Shown here: positions 7,197-15,113 of the stretch, piece after piece
Numbering within the stretch: position 1 is the first letter of the stretch
Layout of the letters: each line of letters starts with the position of its first letter
Assembly (NCBI GenBank): GCA_964649515.1
Contig: CAZYPV010000041.1
Coordinates: 1 to 29,528, forward strand
Direction of reading: 5' to 3'
DNA: 29,528 nucleotides
Origin: CALKGK01 sp964649515
GTDB taxonomy: Bacteria > Bacteroidota > Bacteroidia > Flavobacteriales_D > Sanyastnellaceae
The notes under the pieces: generated by a model
Seen by the model: only the letters and a program-made list of their open reading frames with translations
The model's database searches: none
Told to the model about the DNA's origin: nothing
Position numbers and translations under genes: made by a program

Positions 7197-7853
7197 CTAA
7201 AATCCTCGAGTATATCTGCCGCTTTTTGGTTTGAGGTCGCCAATAATAATTCGAATCAGATCAATGAACCACCAAATCCCAAAGCCTCCAAAGGTAATGA
7301 GCTGAAGCAGCCCAATACCAATGTATCCCAAGTACATTCGATGTATCCCAAAGATGCCAATAAAGAAACACAAGGCCAGGGCTACCGCTTGGTTTCCTCC
7401 ACTAAGCGGGGAGTTTGGAACAAGTAGGCGGGGTGCTTTCAGTAATCCTGCACTGTTCATTTTTGGTGCTCGTGTATTCAATGCTGATTTTGGCACTTCT
7501 ATTTCGAATTGGACGGGTGGCTTTTGCTTGGCTTGCCTCACTTCTTTTTTTGCACTCAAATCTTTGTCAGTGCGCACGGGTGAGGGCTGATGCGTGATGG
7601 TCAACAAGTCTCGATCGATGCTATTATCGATGGGAGTTGCTTCTATCTTTTCAGAGGCTATGTTGGCTATTTCGAACTTCTGTGAAGTTGACTGAGTGCG
7701 CGCAGCGTTGTGTTTCTTGGCGCCAATGAAAAACCCTTTGGTGTATTTCCTTTTTTGAATGAAGTTGTTGGTCATTACCTTATTTTGCGTGGCGCACGAA
7801 GCAAATAGCAGGAGGGATAAGGTGATGATGGAAAGGTGTTGGAGCTTTTTCAT
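7197..7853 (-). CDS. Lipoprotein with C-terminal TM2 domain
   Basis: The 218-residue protein starts with a lipoprotein signal (LSIITLSLLLFASC, Cys20). Residues 21-150 are a polar, basic, low-complexity linker. Residues 153-208 form a TM2 domain: GGNQAVALALCFFIGIFGIH, RMYLGYIGIGLLQLITFGG, then GIWWFIDLIRIIIG. TM2 proteins carry two helices with a conserved DRF-like or HRMYLG turn, and the function is generally unknown. Joining a lipid anchor to two transmembrane helices is unusual. It would place the protein in the inner membrane with the linker in the periplasm. A TAATTTTC element at 7893-7900 on this strand is a possible promoter. The gene is convergent with the binding-protein gene, 44 bp apart, with no clear terminator between. 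Confidence 0.85.
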   Translation of the reverse strand: MKKLQHLSIITLSLLLFASCATQNKVMTNNFIQKRKYTKGFFIGAKKHNAARTQSTSQKFEIANIASEKIEATPIDNSIDRDLLTITHQPSPVRTDKDLSAKKEVRQAKQKPPVQFEIEVPKSALNTRAPKMNSAGLLKAPRLLVPNSPLSGGNQAVALALCFFIGIFGIHRMYLGYIGIGLLQLITFGGFGIWWFIDLIRIIIGDLKPKSGRYTRGF

Positions 7854-7984
7854 GGGTCTCGATTTTAAAGCCTGCTGACTTATATCAGACCAGAAAATTA
7901 CGAGATTTTGGAAAGATTTGGTCCTTCATTTTCCCCTCAATGTTTTTCGAGAGTATTGCGGTATGCGAAAGGTTTTTAGTCCCC

Positions 7985-8788
7985 CTAAAACAACAAACTC
8001 ACTCCGAGTTGCAAATCGTTAAAAAGGGCATCAATGGGAACGGGAGCTTTAGAATCATAGATGTTTTGGTACATCAAGGATAGACCGAGATGACTGGAAA
8101 CGTGATACACCACCTCGGTGCTACTGGCCAATCGGTAATCTTGTAAATTGGAGAAGGTAGGCTGATAATAAGCACTCAAATCAATACTGATGGTTTTCTC
8201 AAATTCCTTTTTCAAACTGAGGTAGAGCGCCCCCCTCATTTGTTGAACGCGAACATCGGGTGAAATTTCGGGAATAAGTTCAACATCCCTCACGCCATTG
8301 TAATTCCAAAGTTCGTCTTCGAAAAAGACGCCAACTCCGGTGTACAAACCAAAATCCTTTTTCGCGATCCATTCAAAACGAAGATTGCTCCCAATTGCAT
8401 ACTTCTGGCGAATTCCCCTCACTTCCTGCCACATCAAAAGGGCGTAGGGTTCGAGAACAAGGTGTTTCTTGTCGATGGTGTTTTGATATTCGAGGTAGAT
8501 CCATCCGCCAGACATGATTTCTTGAGCTCCGAAAATGGCGTATTCGAGCTTGTTGGATACGGTAAATCCTTGCCTTCCAATTCGAACGCTGATGTCGGCC
8601 ATGTTCTCAATTTCCAGGAAGTCTTTCTGCACGTTTCGGTAGCGCAGGCTGGGAAGAATATTCCCTTTAACGTGCTGGGTAGTATCGAGAATGACGCTGA
8701 AGTTCTCGGTGTGGAGGATTTGAGATTGTAGTCCGTTAAACGCGGTGAAAACGAAGATGACAACAAGAAAGATGAGGTGTTTTTTCAT
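7985..8788 (-). CDS. Outer-membrane beta-barrel protein, DUF481-like
   Basis: The ATG at 8786-8788 gives 267 residues beginning MKKHLIFLVVIFVFTAFNGLQSQ, a clear Sec signal peptide. The longer open frame to 8956 overlaps the SOUL gene and would bury it. The mature protein is a succession of amphipathic strands (LEPYALLMWQ, FGLYTGVGVFFE, TISIDLSAYYQPTF, LGLSLMYQNIY) and ends with Phe in GVSLLF, the usual barrel-assembly signature. The pattern resembles DUF481 salt-inducible outer-membrane proteins, but the family name is tentative. It follows the SOUL gene by 55 bp on the same strand, so they may be co-transcribed. Confidence 0.75.
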   Translation of the reverse strand: MKKHLIFLVVIFVFTAFNGLQSQILHTENFSVILDTTQHVKGNILPSLRYRNVQKDFLEIENMADISVRIGRQGFTVSNKLEYAIFGAQEIMSGGWIYLEYQNTIDKKHLVLEPYALLMWQEVRGIRQKYAIGSNLRFEWIAKKDFGLYTGVGVFFEDELWNYNGVRDVELIPEISPDVRVQQMRGALYLSLKKEFEKTISIDLSAYYQPTFSNLQDYRLASSTEVVYHVSSHLGLSLMYQNIYDSKAPVPIDALFNDLQLGVSLLF

Positions 8789-8843
8789 TTCAAAAAAAAG
8801 CAACAAGCCATGTTTTATTTTGAGACGAAAATGATGAAAAAAG

Positions 8844-9455
8844 TCACTTGTTTTTGAGTTCGACCAGAATTTCATTTTTTCTTCCAAAGACCTCATAGGG
8901 AGGGTTGTAGCCAAGAAGCATGAACTTCCCAGTGTGAGCAATTCCTTCTCGCTCAAGTGCTGCTGTGAGTTGCTTGCGGTATTTTTCTATTTTTTCATCG
9001 GAGCTCCAACCACCAAAGGCAATGCAGGCCACCCTGCGAGCAGGCATTTCTTTGAACTCGATGTTTTCTTGGTTGGGGGTGGGCAAGCTGGCTTTGTTGA
9101 ACTTCTTCGGTACCATAAACATCATGGTGATGCTGTCTTCCAAGCTCATGCTCACGGGAGAGGTCATGGCAATTTTTTCATTCCGCTCATTTCCCCCAAA
9201 AATGTACCCTGCCAAGATCCTGAACCCTTGGCTGGATGCTTCTTTGTAGTTGCTTGAATTGAGCTTCACTGAGGTGAATAAACTGGGGGCATAGTTCCTG
9301 ATTTCGAATTCAGGGTATTTTTTTTCGAGCTGATAAGAATAGGTTTCGATGTTGTTCTGGCTGTTCTTCGCGAAGATTTGAACGAGAATAAAGCCGATGA
9401 GTAAAATTCCAAAGAGGACGGAAAGGAAGATCATTGCTTTTTTGCGGATTTTCAT
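8844..9455 (-). CDS. SOUL-family heme-binding protein, membrane anchored
   Basis: From the ATG at 9453-9455 the protein is 203 residues: MKIRKKAMIFLSVLFGILL is an N-terminal membrane anchor or uncleaved signal, followed by the SOUL domain. Diagnostic blocks are YPEFEIRNYAPSLFTSV, FRILAGYIFGGN, KIAMTSPVSM and, near the end, FMLLGYNPPYEVFGRKNEILVEL. SOUL proteins bind heme or related tetrapyrroles. The bacterial role is mostly unknown. By topology the domain faces the periplasm. It lies directly upstream of the DUF481-like barrel gene. Confidence 0.88.
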   Translation of the reverse strand: MKIRKKAMIFLSVLFGILLIGFILVQIFAKNSQNNIETYSYQLEKKYPEFEIRNYAPSLFTSVKLNSSNYKEASSQGFRILAGYIFGGNERNEKIAMTSPVSMSLEDSITMMFMVPKKFNKASLPTPNQENIEFKEMPARRVACIAFGGWSSDEKIEKYRKQLTAALEREGIAHTGKFMLLGYNPPYEVFGRKNEILVELKNK

Positions 9456-9775
9456 AATAGAGTAGATAGGCACAAATTACCTTGTTTTCTATCATTTTGT
9501 TCAGTCAGGCGATGGGCTTGATGGAGGTGAGAGTTTGTGTTTGCTACGGGCGACAAAAAACTCGTGAGTATACCTTATTTAAAAACACCCTGGGGACAGC
9601 ACCCCTGTCCCCTGACACGAAGTTCGTTTGTTCAACAATACCGCGCTTGAGAACTTTGCCTTTAAGCTATTTTGTTTTGTGCTTGAGCTTGAAATGTTTT
9701 TTTTTCTGCGAAGTTCTGTCGTTTTTGAAGGGCCATTGTTTTAAGCCAATCCATTTGGAACAACCATGCCTTCTT
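9456..9775. other. 320-bp gene-free spacer
   Basis: The spacer lies between the SOUL gene, whose start is on its left, and the end of the small membrane-protein gene on its right, both on the minus strand. A plus-strand frame at 9482-9901 crosses it, but the composition (Cys, Phe and Leu runs, no domain) and its overlap with a better gene argue against coding. Besides the hairpin at 9592-9612, I see only AT-rich sequence. The promoter of the SOUL gene should lie in the first 60 bp, but I find no convincing element. Confidence 0.6.
9592..9612. repeat. REP-like perfect palindrome
   Basis: GGGGACAG and CTGTCCCC form a perfect 8-bp stem around the 5-nt loop CACCC, and the whole is followed by TGACA. 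Such GGGGACAG palindromes are typical of REP elements moved by IS200/IS605-like REP-associated tyrosine transposases. It is not followed by a T run and is unlikely to be a simple terminator. Only one copy occurs in this window, and no transposase gene is present here. Confidence 0.55.
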
Positions 9776-10153
9776 TCAACTTCCAGCAAACCAAACTTTC
9801 CACGGAATGATGAACGGAATCACCAAAACCCAGATTATAAAAAAGGAGGCCATTCCTTTGGGAAAGGGCAAATTGGCTTTGAAAGCAGGCAGTGCCACTA
9901 GAAATAGCCAAGTTCCTTTGTAAATCAATTGAACCAATAAGATCGGAGAGAAAGTGATGGGTTTCCAAAGTCCGAGACCGGAAATCAGCGCAATGGATAA
10001 CCACAAGCACCCCACTAAGCGAACGAGATCGGTGTGTTCATAAGCTCCGGCGAAAATTGTTGCACTCGCTTTTTCTGCTTGAAACATAGAAGTAAAGGCA
10101 ATTTGTCCGGCAACAATAATGTTCAAGATGTAAATGATTCGAAGGGCGATCAT
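9776..10153 (-). CDS. Small four-helix membrane protein (DoxX-like topology)
   Basis: The 125-residue protein has four hydrophobic helices: LRIIYILNIIVAGQIAF, LVRLVGCLWLSIALISGLGL, ILLVQLIYKGTWLFLVALP and FFIIWVLVIPFIIPW. It lacks any catalytic motif I can see. Size and topology resemble DoxX/DUF4345-type proteins of the inner membrane, but the family is not certain. Its ATG overlaps the stop of the SRPBCC gene by 4 bp (ATGA), so translation is coupled. Function is unknown. Confidence 0.8.
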   Translation of the reverse strand: MIALRIIYILNIIVAGQIAFTSMFQAEKASATIFAGAYEHTDLVRLVGCLWLSIALISGLGLWKPITFSPILLVQLIYKGTWLFLVALPAFKANLPFPKGMASFFIIWVLVIPFIIPWKVWFAGS

Positions 10154-10596
10154 GGGTTCGAGGTTTTAGCGAGTTGTTCTACTTGGCGTTTGAAATTTTC
10201 CATTACATGGGGAAGCACTTTTTTGAATTTCCCGCCCAAGAATAGTGCAAAGATATTTCCGCTCAAGCCTCCAAAACTGATTTCATCACGAAATATGCAT
10301 TTTTCTCCGTGGCGAACAATTCTCCGCTCCATATCCAAATGTCCGAGCGGCATTTTTGTTCGCACCCGGTAAGAACTGCCTTCCTGAAGTTGGGTGATGG
10401 TGAATTTTAATTGCGGACCGCTCATGGGGATCATCGTTCCCTGACTGCCCAACTGGAAGGCTTGATTCATTTCCGCCTCTTTTAATTCCGTGTCCCATTT
10501 TGGCCAATGTTCCACTTGGCAAAGGTAGTTCCAGGCCAAGTTACTTGGAGCAGTGATGTGGATTTCTTCGGCAAATCGTTTTCTTGAGTGCTTCAT
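10150..10596 (-). CDS. SRPBCC-family protein (polyketide cyclase/START-like)
   Basis: The 148-residue protein follows the SRPBCC pattern throughout: EEIHITAPSNLAWNYLCQVEHWPKWD (first strand, then the V-x-x-WPKWD loop), QGTMIPMSGPQLKFTITQ, and a long C-terminal helix, VLPHVMENFKRQVEQLAK. Such proteins bind hydrophobic ligands in a deep pocket. The ligand here is unknown. There is no signal peptide. It lies 55 bp after a Crp/Fnr regulator and overlaps the small membrane protein gene by ATGA. Confidence 0.85.
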   Translation of the reverse strand: MKHSRKRFAEEIHITAPSNLAWNYLCQVEHWPKWDTELKEAEMNQAFQLGSQGTMIPMSGPQLKFTITQLQEGSSYRVRTKMPLGHLDMERRIVRHGEKCIFRDEISFGGLSGNIFALFLGGKFKKVLPHVMENFKRQVEQLAKTSNP

Positions 10597-10651
10597 GTTT
10601 TTTACTGCGAAGTAATCCTTCAGCCCGAAGAAAAAAAAGCACCTCGGTTAA

Positions 10652-11254
10652 CTAATCAAGCAATTTCCCGCGAATTCTACTCAATGATTGTGGAGCGATT
10701 CCCAAAAAAGATGCGAGGTGTTTTTGGGGCAAGCGAAGTAGGAGATCACCCTGTTCTTGAAGCATTTTGCGGTACCTGTTTTCAGGTGTTTCACTTTGAA
10801 GCTCTTCTAGGATAACTTCGGTGAAGTACTGCACTTCTTGGGTGATTTTTTGGGCGAATGTTCGATAAACCGACAAATTCATGAGCCTTTGATGATCTGA
10901 ATAACGGATGCCCCAAGCAACACTGTCTTCGATTGCGGCGATGTTTTCTCGAGAGGGTTTTTCTTGAAAAAAACTGTATTGAGCAGTGAAAAAATAGGGA
11001 GCTATGGTGAAGAATTTATTCATTTCTTCGCCAGAACGGTGAACGAAATAACGGAGGAGTCCGCTTTCCAAAAACCAGAGTTGCCGGCAAATTTCACCTT
11101 CCTTCAAGAGGAGTTCATTCTTTCGAAAGCTTGCCTTTTCGAAGGGGGCAGAAATGCTTTTCCAATCATCATCCGATAATTCCACGTAGTTTTCTATAAA
11201 CTGCCGCATGGACTTTAAAGTGCAATCTTCTGCTTGGTTCGAAAGCGTTTTCAT
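10652..11254 (-). CDS. Crp/Fnr-family transcriptional regulator
   Basis: The 200-residue protein has a cyclic-nucleotide-binding-like beta-roll (FRKNELLLKEGEICRQLWFLESGLLRYF), a dimer helix (YFTEVILEELQSETPENRYRKML) and a short C-terminal helix-turn-helix ending in LASFLGIAPQSLSRIRGKLL, the compact form usual in Bacteroidota. The phosphate-binding residues of true CRP are not conserved and there is no Fnr cysteine cluster, so the signal is unknown. A start at 11209 (MRQFIENY) is equally possible. It lies 26 bp downstream of aroA on the same strand and upstream of the SRPBCC and membrane-protein genes, its likely operon partners. Confidence 0.9.
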   Translation of the reverse strand: MKTLSNQAEDCTLKSMRQFIENYVELSDDDWKSISAPFEKASFRKNELLLKEGEICRQLWFLESGLLRYFVHRSGEEMNKFFTIAPYFFTAQYSFFQEKPSRENIAAIEDSVAWGIRYSDHQRLMNLSVYRTFAQKITQEVQYFTEVILEELQSETPENRYRKMLQEQGDLLLRLPQKHLASFLGIAPQSLSRIRGKLLD

Positions 11255-11280
11255 CGTTCGTTTTTTGATTCAAATGAGGT

Positions 11281-12537
11281 TCAATGAACGTCAATTTCAG
11301 CGCCCAAATCACTCAAATCGGCAAAAAAGTCGGGATACGATTTGCCCACTGCTTCGGCGTCTTCAATGGTGATGGGAGCTCCTGCCAATCCTAGAATAGC
11401 TGCGGCCATGGCTATGCGGTGGTCGTGATGCGAATGAAGCACCGCTTTTTGAACTTTCCCCGGATGAATGATCATCTTATCATCCACAAGTTCAACCTGA
11501 ATACCTGCTTTTGCAAATTCTTCTTGAATGGCGAGAGCGCGGTTGCTTTCTTTATGGGTCAAGCGGTGGGTTCCGTGAATGGTACTGGGCTTTTTGGCGA
11601 AAACGGCCATGGCAGCGAGCACGGGAAAGAGGTCCGGACAATCACTGGCATTAAATTCAAAGCCCCTTAGTCGGTGAGAATGGATGTGCAAGCCTTCATC
11701 GGTGTTCATCAAGCGGGCTCCAGCAAAGAGCAAGGCACCTTTCACCGACTCGTCTGCTTGTGTGAATCGAGTTCCCAAGCCTTCTACGGCAAATTTATTT
11801 CCTCCAGCAACTGCACCTGCGGCAAAGATGGCTGCTGCTGCGCTCCAGTCTCCTTCAATGGTGATTTCACTGGGCTGGTAAGATTGTTTTCCCCGAATCT
11901 TAAAAGTATGATACTCCTTCCGTTCAATTTCAATTCCAAAGACTTCAAGAATTTCCAAAGTTAGATCGATGTAAGGGGTGCTTTTGAGGTCTTTGACGTG
12001 AAGTGTGCTGTCGTTTTCAGCCAAAGGAAGCGCCATGAGCAAACCGGTGAGAAATTGTGAACTCATGCTTCCATCTACTTCAATTTCTCCTCCTTTGAGC
12101 GGACCTTGAACATCTAAGGGAAGTTTGCCTTTGTTGCTCTTGCATGCTGCTCCAAGTGCGGGTAGAAGGGTGTCGAATTGTCCCATGGGGCGTGTCATCA
12201 AAGATCCTTCTCCCACGATGGTCATGGGGGTGCTGAGAAGCGCAATAATGGGGGTAAACATTCGCGTACCGAGTCCGGATTCTCCCATGTGGACAAAATC
12301 TTGTACTGGATTCATTCCTCCATGAACGTGCAGGGCGCCATCTACGAGTTCTGTTTTTGCTCCAAGTTGTTCGATGACGGCTCCGATGTTGAGGCAGTCT
12401 TCGCTGGATGCGGGTTGATGAATGATGCTTGTTCCCTTGGCCAAAAGTGCGGCGGCCAAAGCTCTTTGCATGATGCTTTTTGAACCAGGAACGGTGACGG
12501 ATCCCTCCAAGGGAGAAGGATAAACGGTGAGCTTCAT
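11281..12537 (-). CDS. aroA: 3-phosphoshikimate 1-carboxyvinyltransferase (EPSP synthase)
   Basis: The 418-residue enzyme converts shikimate-3-phosphate and PEP to EPSP in the chorismate pathway. Seen in order: PGSKSIMQRAL with the substrate Lys20; GESGLGTRM at 85-93 in place of the common GN-G-T-R loop; the SSQFLTGLLMALPL block; GDWSAAAAIFAAGA; the DCPDLFPVLAAMAVFA segment with the catalytic Asp; HKESNRA; HHDHRIAMAAAI; and SYPDFFADL. The start at 12535-12537 overlaps the ubiE stop by one base (TAATG). The reading frame extends further upstream, but that sequence lies in ubiE. The altered PEP-loop motif deserves notice, since its GN-G-T-R region contributes to glyphosate sensitivity in well-studied enzymes. 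Confidence 0.95.
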   Translation of the reverse strand: MKLTVYPSPLEGSVTVPGSKSIMQRALAAALLAKGTSIIHQPASSEDCLNIGAVIEQLGAKTELVDGALHVHGGMNPVQDFVHMGESGLGTRMFTPIIALLSTPMTIVGEGSLMTRPMGQFDTLLPALGAACKSNKGKLPLDVQGPLKGGEIEVDGSMSSQFLTGLLMALPLAENDSTLHVKDLKSTPYIDLTLEILEVFGIEIERKEYHTFKIRGKQSYQPSEITIEGDWSAAAAIFAAGAVAGGNKFAVEGLGTRFTQADESVKGALLFAGARLMNTDEGLHIHSHRLRGFEFNASDCPDLFPVLAAMAVFAKKPSTIHGTHRLTHKESNRALAIQEEFAKAGIQVELVDDKMIIHPGKVQKAVLHSHHDHRIAMAAAILGLAGAPITIEDAEAVGKSYPDFFADLSDLGAEIDVH

Positions 12538-13277
12538 TATTTTTTGATTCCGGTGTAAATGGTGGCAATTCCGCCAGTCAAACGGTGTTGTTGAACGTCG
12601 GTATAGCCACACTTTTGCATGATGTCCATAAACTCATCTCCTTGCGGAAACACTTGAACACTTTCCGGCAAATAGGTGTAAGCCCTGCTGTCTTTCGATA
12701 CCAATTTACCTACCAAAGGCATCACTACTTTGAAGTAAAACCAAAACAATTGTTTGAAAGGAAAGGCTTTCGGTTTGGAAAATTCCAAAACCAATCCCAT
12801 CCCGTTAGGCGCAAGCACGCGGTGCATATCGCTTAAGCCCTTTTCCAAGTTTTCGAAGTTTCGAACGCCAAAGGCTACGGTGAAGGCGTCAAAGTAATTG
12901 TCTTCGAAAGGCAGGTTTTCACTGTCTCCATATCGGAGGTCAATGACCTTCTCGTAACCGCGCTTTTTGACTTTTTTCCGACCTATTTCGAGCATCCCAT
13001 TGGAAATATCTACGCCAATAATTTCGGTAGCACCCAGTCCCATTCGTTGGGCTTCAATGGCAAAGTCGCCGGTTCCTGTGGCTACATCCATGAGGCGTTT
13101 CGGACCTCTTTTCTTCAAGATTCGAATGGCTTTCTTTCTCCAAAGCACATCAATTCCCAGGGAGAAAAAATGATTGAGTGCATCATAGCTGTGGGCAATG
13201 TTGTCAAACATTTCTGCCACTTGCTCTTTTTTGGCCTTGTCTTCTGGTGAGGTGTACGGAGTTACTTTGGTTCCCAT
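12537..13277 (-). CDS. ubiE: Demethylmenaquinone methyltransferase (UbiE/MenG)
   Basis: The 246-residue protein matches UbiE/MenG along its length: VAEMFDNIAHSYDALNHFFSLGID at the N-terminus, the SAM loop LMDVATGTGDFAIEA, DNYFDAFTVAFGVRNF, and HRLTGGIATIYTGIKK at the C-terminus. It methylates demethylmenaquinone with S-adenosylmethionine in the last step of menaquinone synthesis. Bacteroidota use menaquinone, so the ubiquinone activity of the family is not expected here. It starts 9 bp after the trkH stop and its stop overlaps the aroA start (TAATG). Coupling with aroA makes sense because menaquinone derives from chorismate. Confidence 0.95.
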   Translation of the reverse strand: MGTKVTPYTSPEDKAKKEQVAEMFDNIAHSYDALNHFFSLGIDVLWRKKAIRILKKRGPKRLMDVATGTGDFAIEAQRMGLGATEIIGVDISNGMLEIGRKKVKKRGYEKVIDLRYGDSENLPFEDNYFDAFTVAFGVRNFENLEKGLSDMHRVLAPNGMGLVLEFSKPKAFPFKQLFWFYFKVVMPLVGKLVSKDSRAYTYLPESVQVFPQGDEFMDIMQKCGYTDVQQHRLTGGIATIYTGIKK

Positions 13278-13286
13278 ATTTTCGAT

Positions 13287-15113
13287 TTATCCCACCATGG
13301 TATGGCCTTCGGGATATTTATAATTTTTACTTATCGTTTCTCGCGCTACGGCAAAGGCCACAGTGAGCGTTCCCACACGCCCAACAAACATGCTCGCTGC
13401 AATGATGATTTTTCCTGCAGCACTGAGTTCAGCGGTTATTCCAGTGCTGAGTCCAACCGTTCCCATGGCACTGACTTGTTCAAACATGAGGTCGAGAATG
13501 TTTCTGCCTTCTTGAGCCAGTATGTGCGACTCTGTAATGCACAACAAAAAGGTGCAGATAAGGTTCCCTACAACGAAGAAAAGCAATACGGAATAGGCAC
13601 GGGAGATGAGCAAATACGAGATGCTTCTTTTGTATAGCGTGGTTTGCGATTTACCTTGTATGGTGGCGAGTACGTTGGCTGTGATGATGGCAAAGGTGGA
13701 TGTTTTGATCCCACCACCGGTAGAACTGGAAGAGGATCCGATAAACATCAGAATGATCAGCACAAAAAGCATGGGAACACCGATGGACCCGATGTCAACC
13801 GTGTTAAAGCCTGAGGTTCGGGTTACTGACTGAAATACGGCCGTAGTAACTTTTCCAAACATGGATTGTCCTGCCATGGTGTTCTGGTCTTCCAAAACAA
13901 AGTAGAGAATGGCCCCCACTGCCACCAGTCCAATGGAGTAGTAAAGTGCAATTTTAGTACTGAAGGTAATTTGCTTCCAAGGGTGTTTTAGTCGGTTGCG
14001 CAATTCTTTGGGGTCGAACAGGTTGAACACGGCCATCATCCCAAGTGCACCAAAGAAGACCAAAATGGTGACAATCCAATGAACGTAGTAGTTGTTCGCT
14101 ACAAGTGGGTCGCCCAATCCACCGGAAAAGAGCGAAATTCCAGCGTTGTTGAAGGCGCTAACTGAATGGAATATGCTAAAAAACCAGCGTTCTCCATTGC
14201 TGGTGAATGGGATGGCATCGTCCCAGAAAACGTACATGAGTACGGTACCTACCAACTCAATTCCGGTGCTCCAAACCACGACTTTGGTGAACATTCCAGT
14301 GGCGGAAATGGAGGTTTCTCTGTTCACAAAGTCTTCAATGCTGTCGTGTTGCTTCACACTGAGTCCGAACTTGGCAGCCAAGGCGAGGAATGATCCGAAG
14401 GCAATGATGTTCAAGCCTCCCAGTTTGATGAGGATCATGAGGACAAATTGCCCTTTGAAGGTGAAGAAGTTTGGCGTGTCTTCAACCATTAAGCCCGTAA
14501 CACAGGTGGCGGATGTGGAGGTGAAGAAGGCATCGAGAAAGTTCATACTCCCTGGGATGGTGGTCATTTCCGGTAGCATGAGGAGCCCAGTTCCTCCCAA
14601 GATCAGGGCGGAAAAACTGAAGATGAAGATGACGGATGGATGAACTTTGAAACGGGGAAGAACAGGACCCAAGCGCTTCAGTTCAATCCAAACCACGGAG
14701 AAGAAGTACACTTGAATGAAGATGTTCCTGAGATCGGTAAAAGAGGTAAATCCCAATCGTTGAAAGAGGGCTTCAACGAGGAGGGTGTCAAAAAGGTTGT
14801 AGCTCACGGCTTCCACCACGAGTAAGAGCATGAGGAGCCCTTCAAACCAGGAGTTTTTGATGAATTTGAGTGGTGAAAAATCATACAAGATGCGAACGAG
14901 GTAGTGCAACACATAAAAAGCAAACGAGCCTTTGATGATCATCAAAAGCTGGTTTTGTTGCTCAGGATTGTGCTCAAATCCGTAATAATAAATGAGCACT
15001 ACAATGGAGAGCAGTGATACGATGAGGTTGAGAAAACGCCCAGCTCGCAGCACTTTTTCCTTCGTCCCGTAGAGGAAGATGTTGATCCGTTCTCTGATGG
15101 GGTCGAGGCTCAT
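13287..15113 (-). CDS. trkH: TrkH-family potassium uptake protein
   Basis: The 608-residue membrane protein has the four pore-loop repeats of TrkH/KtrB: TSATCVTGL, SAFNNAGISL, VTRTSGFNTVD and SAMGTVGLSTG, each with the selectivity-filter Gly. Its length exceeds the usual 480-500 because of an extra N-terminal region with about four hydrophobic helices (residues 25-150), which is common in Bacteroidota. It needs a cytoplasmic TrkA/KtrA gating partner, which is not encoded here. The start overlaps the hldE-like stop by ATGA and the stop lies 9 bp before ubiE, so it is inside the operon. Confidence 0.95.
   Translation of the reverse strand: MSLDPIRERINIFLYGTKEKVLRAGRFLNLIVSLLSIVVLIYYYGFEHNPEQQNQLLMIIKGSFAFYVLHYLVRILYDFSPLKFIKNSWFEGLLMLLLVVEAVSYNLFDTLLVEALFQRLGFTSFTDLRNIFIQVYFFSVVWIELKRLGPVLPRFKVHPSVIFIFSFSALILGGTGLLMLPEMTTIPGSMNFLDAFFTSTSATCVTGLMVEDTPNFFTFKGQFVLMILIKLGGLNIIAFGSFLALAAKFGLSVKQHDSIEDFVNRETSISATGMFTKVVVWSTGIELVGTVLMYVFWDDAIPFTSNGERWFFSIFHSVSAFNNAGISLFSGGLGDPLVANNYYVHWIVTILVFFGALGMMAVFNLFDPKELRNRLKHPWKQITFSTKIALYYSIGLVAVGAILYFVLEDQNTMAGQSMFGKVTTAVFQSVTRTSGFNTVDIGSIGVPMLFVLIILMFIGSSSSSTGGGIKTSTFAIITANVLATIQGKSQTTLYKRSISYLLISRAYSVLLFFVVGNLICTFLLCITESHILAQEGRNILDLMFEQVSAMGTVGLSTGITAELSAAGKIIIAASMFVGRVGTLTVAFAVARETISKNYKYPEGHTMVG

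Noticed and set aside
9592..9612. Palindrome as a Rho-independent terminator
   Set aside because: No T run follows on either strand, and the stem has no clear gene end beside it, so a REP-like element fits better.
9482..9901. 139-codon plus-strand frame
   Set aside because: It has no recognisable domain, is rich in Cys, Phe and Leu, includes the REP-like hairpin, and overlaps the end of a better-supported membrane protein gene on the other strand.
12080..12568. 162-codon minus-strand frame rich in Arg, His and Ser
   Set aside because: It is the shifted frame of aroA, and its basic composition is typical of out-of-frame reading.
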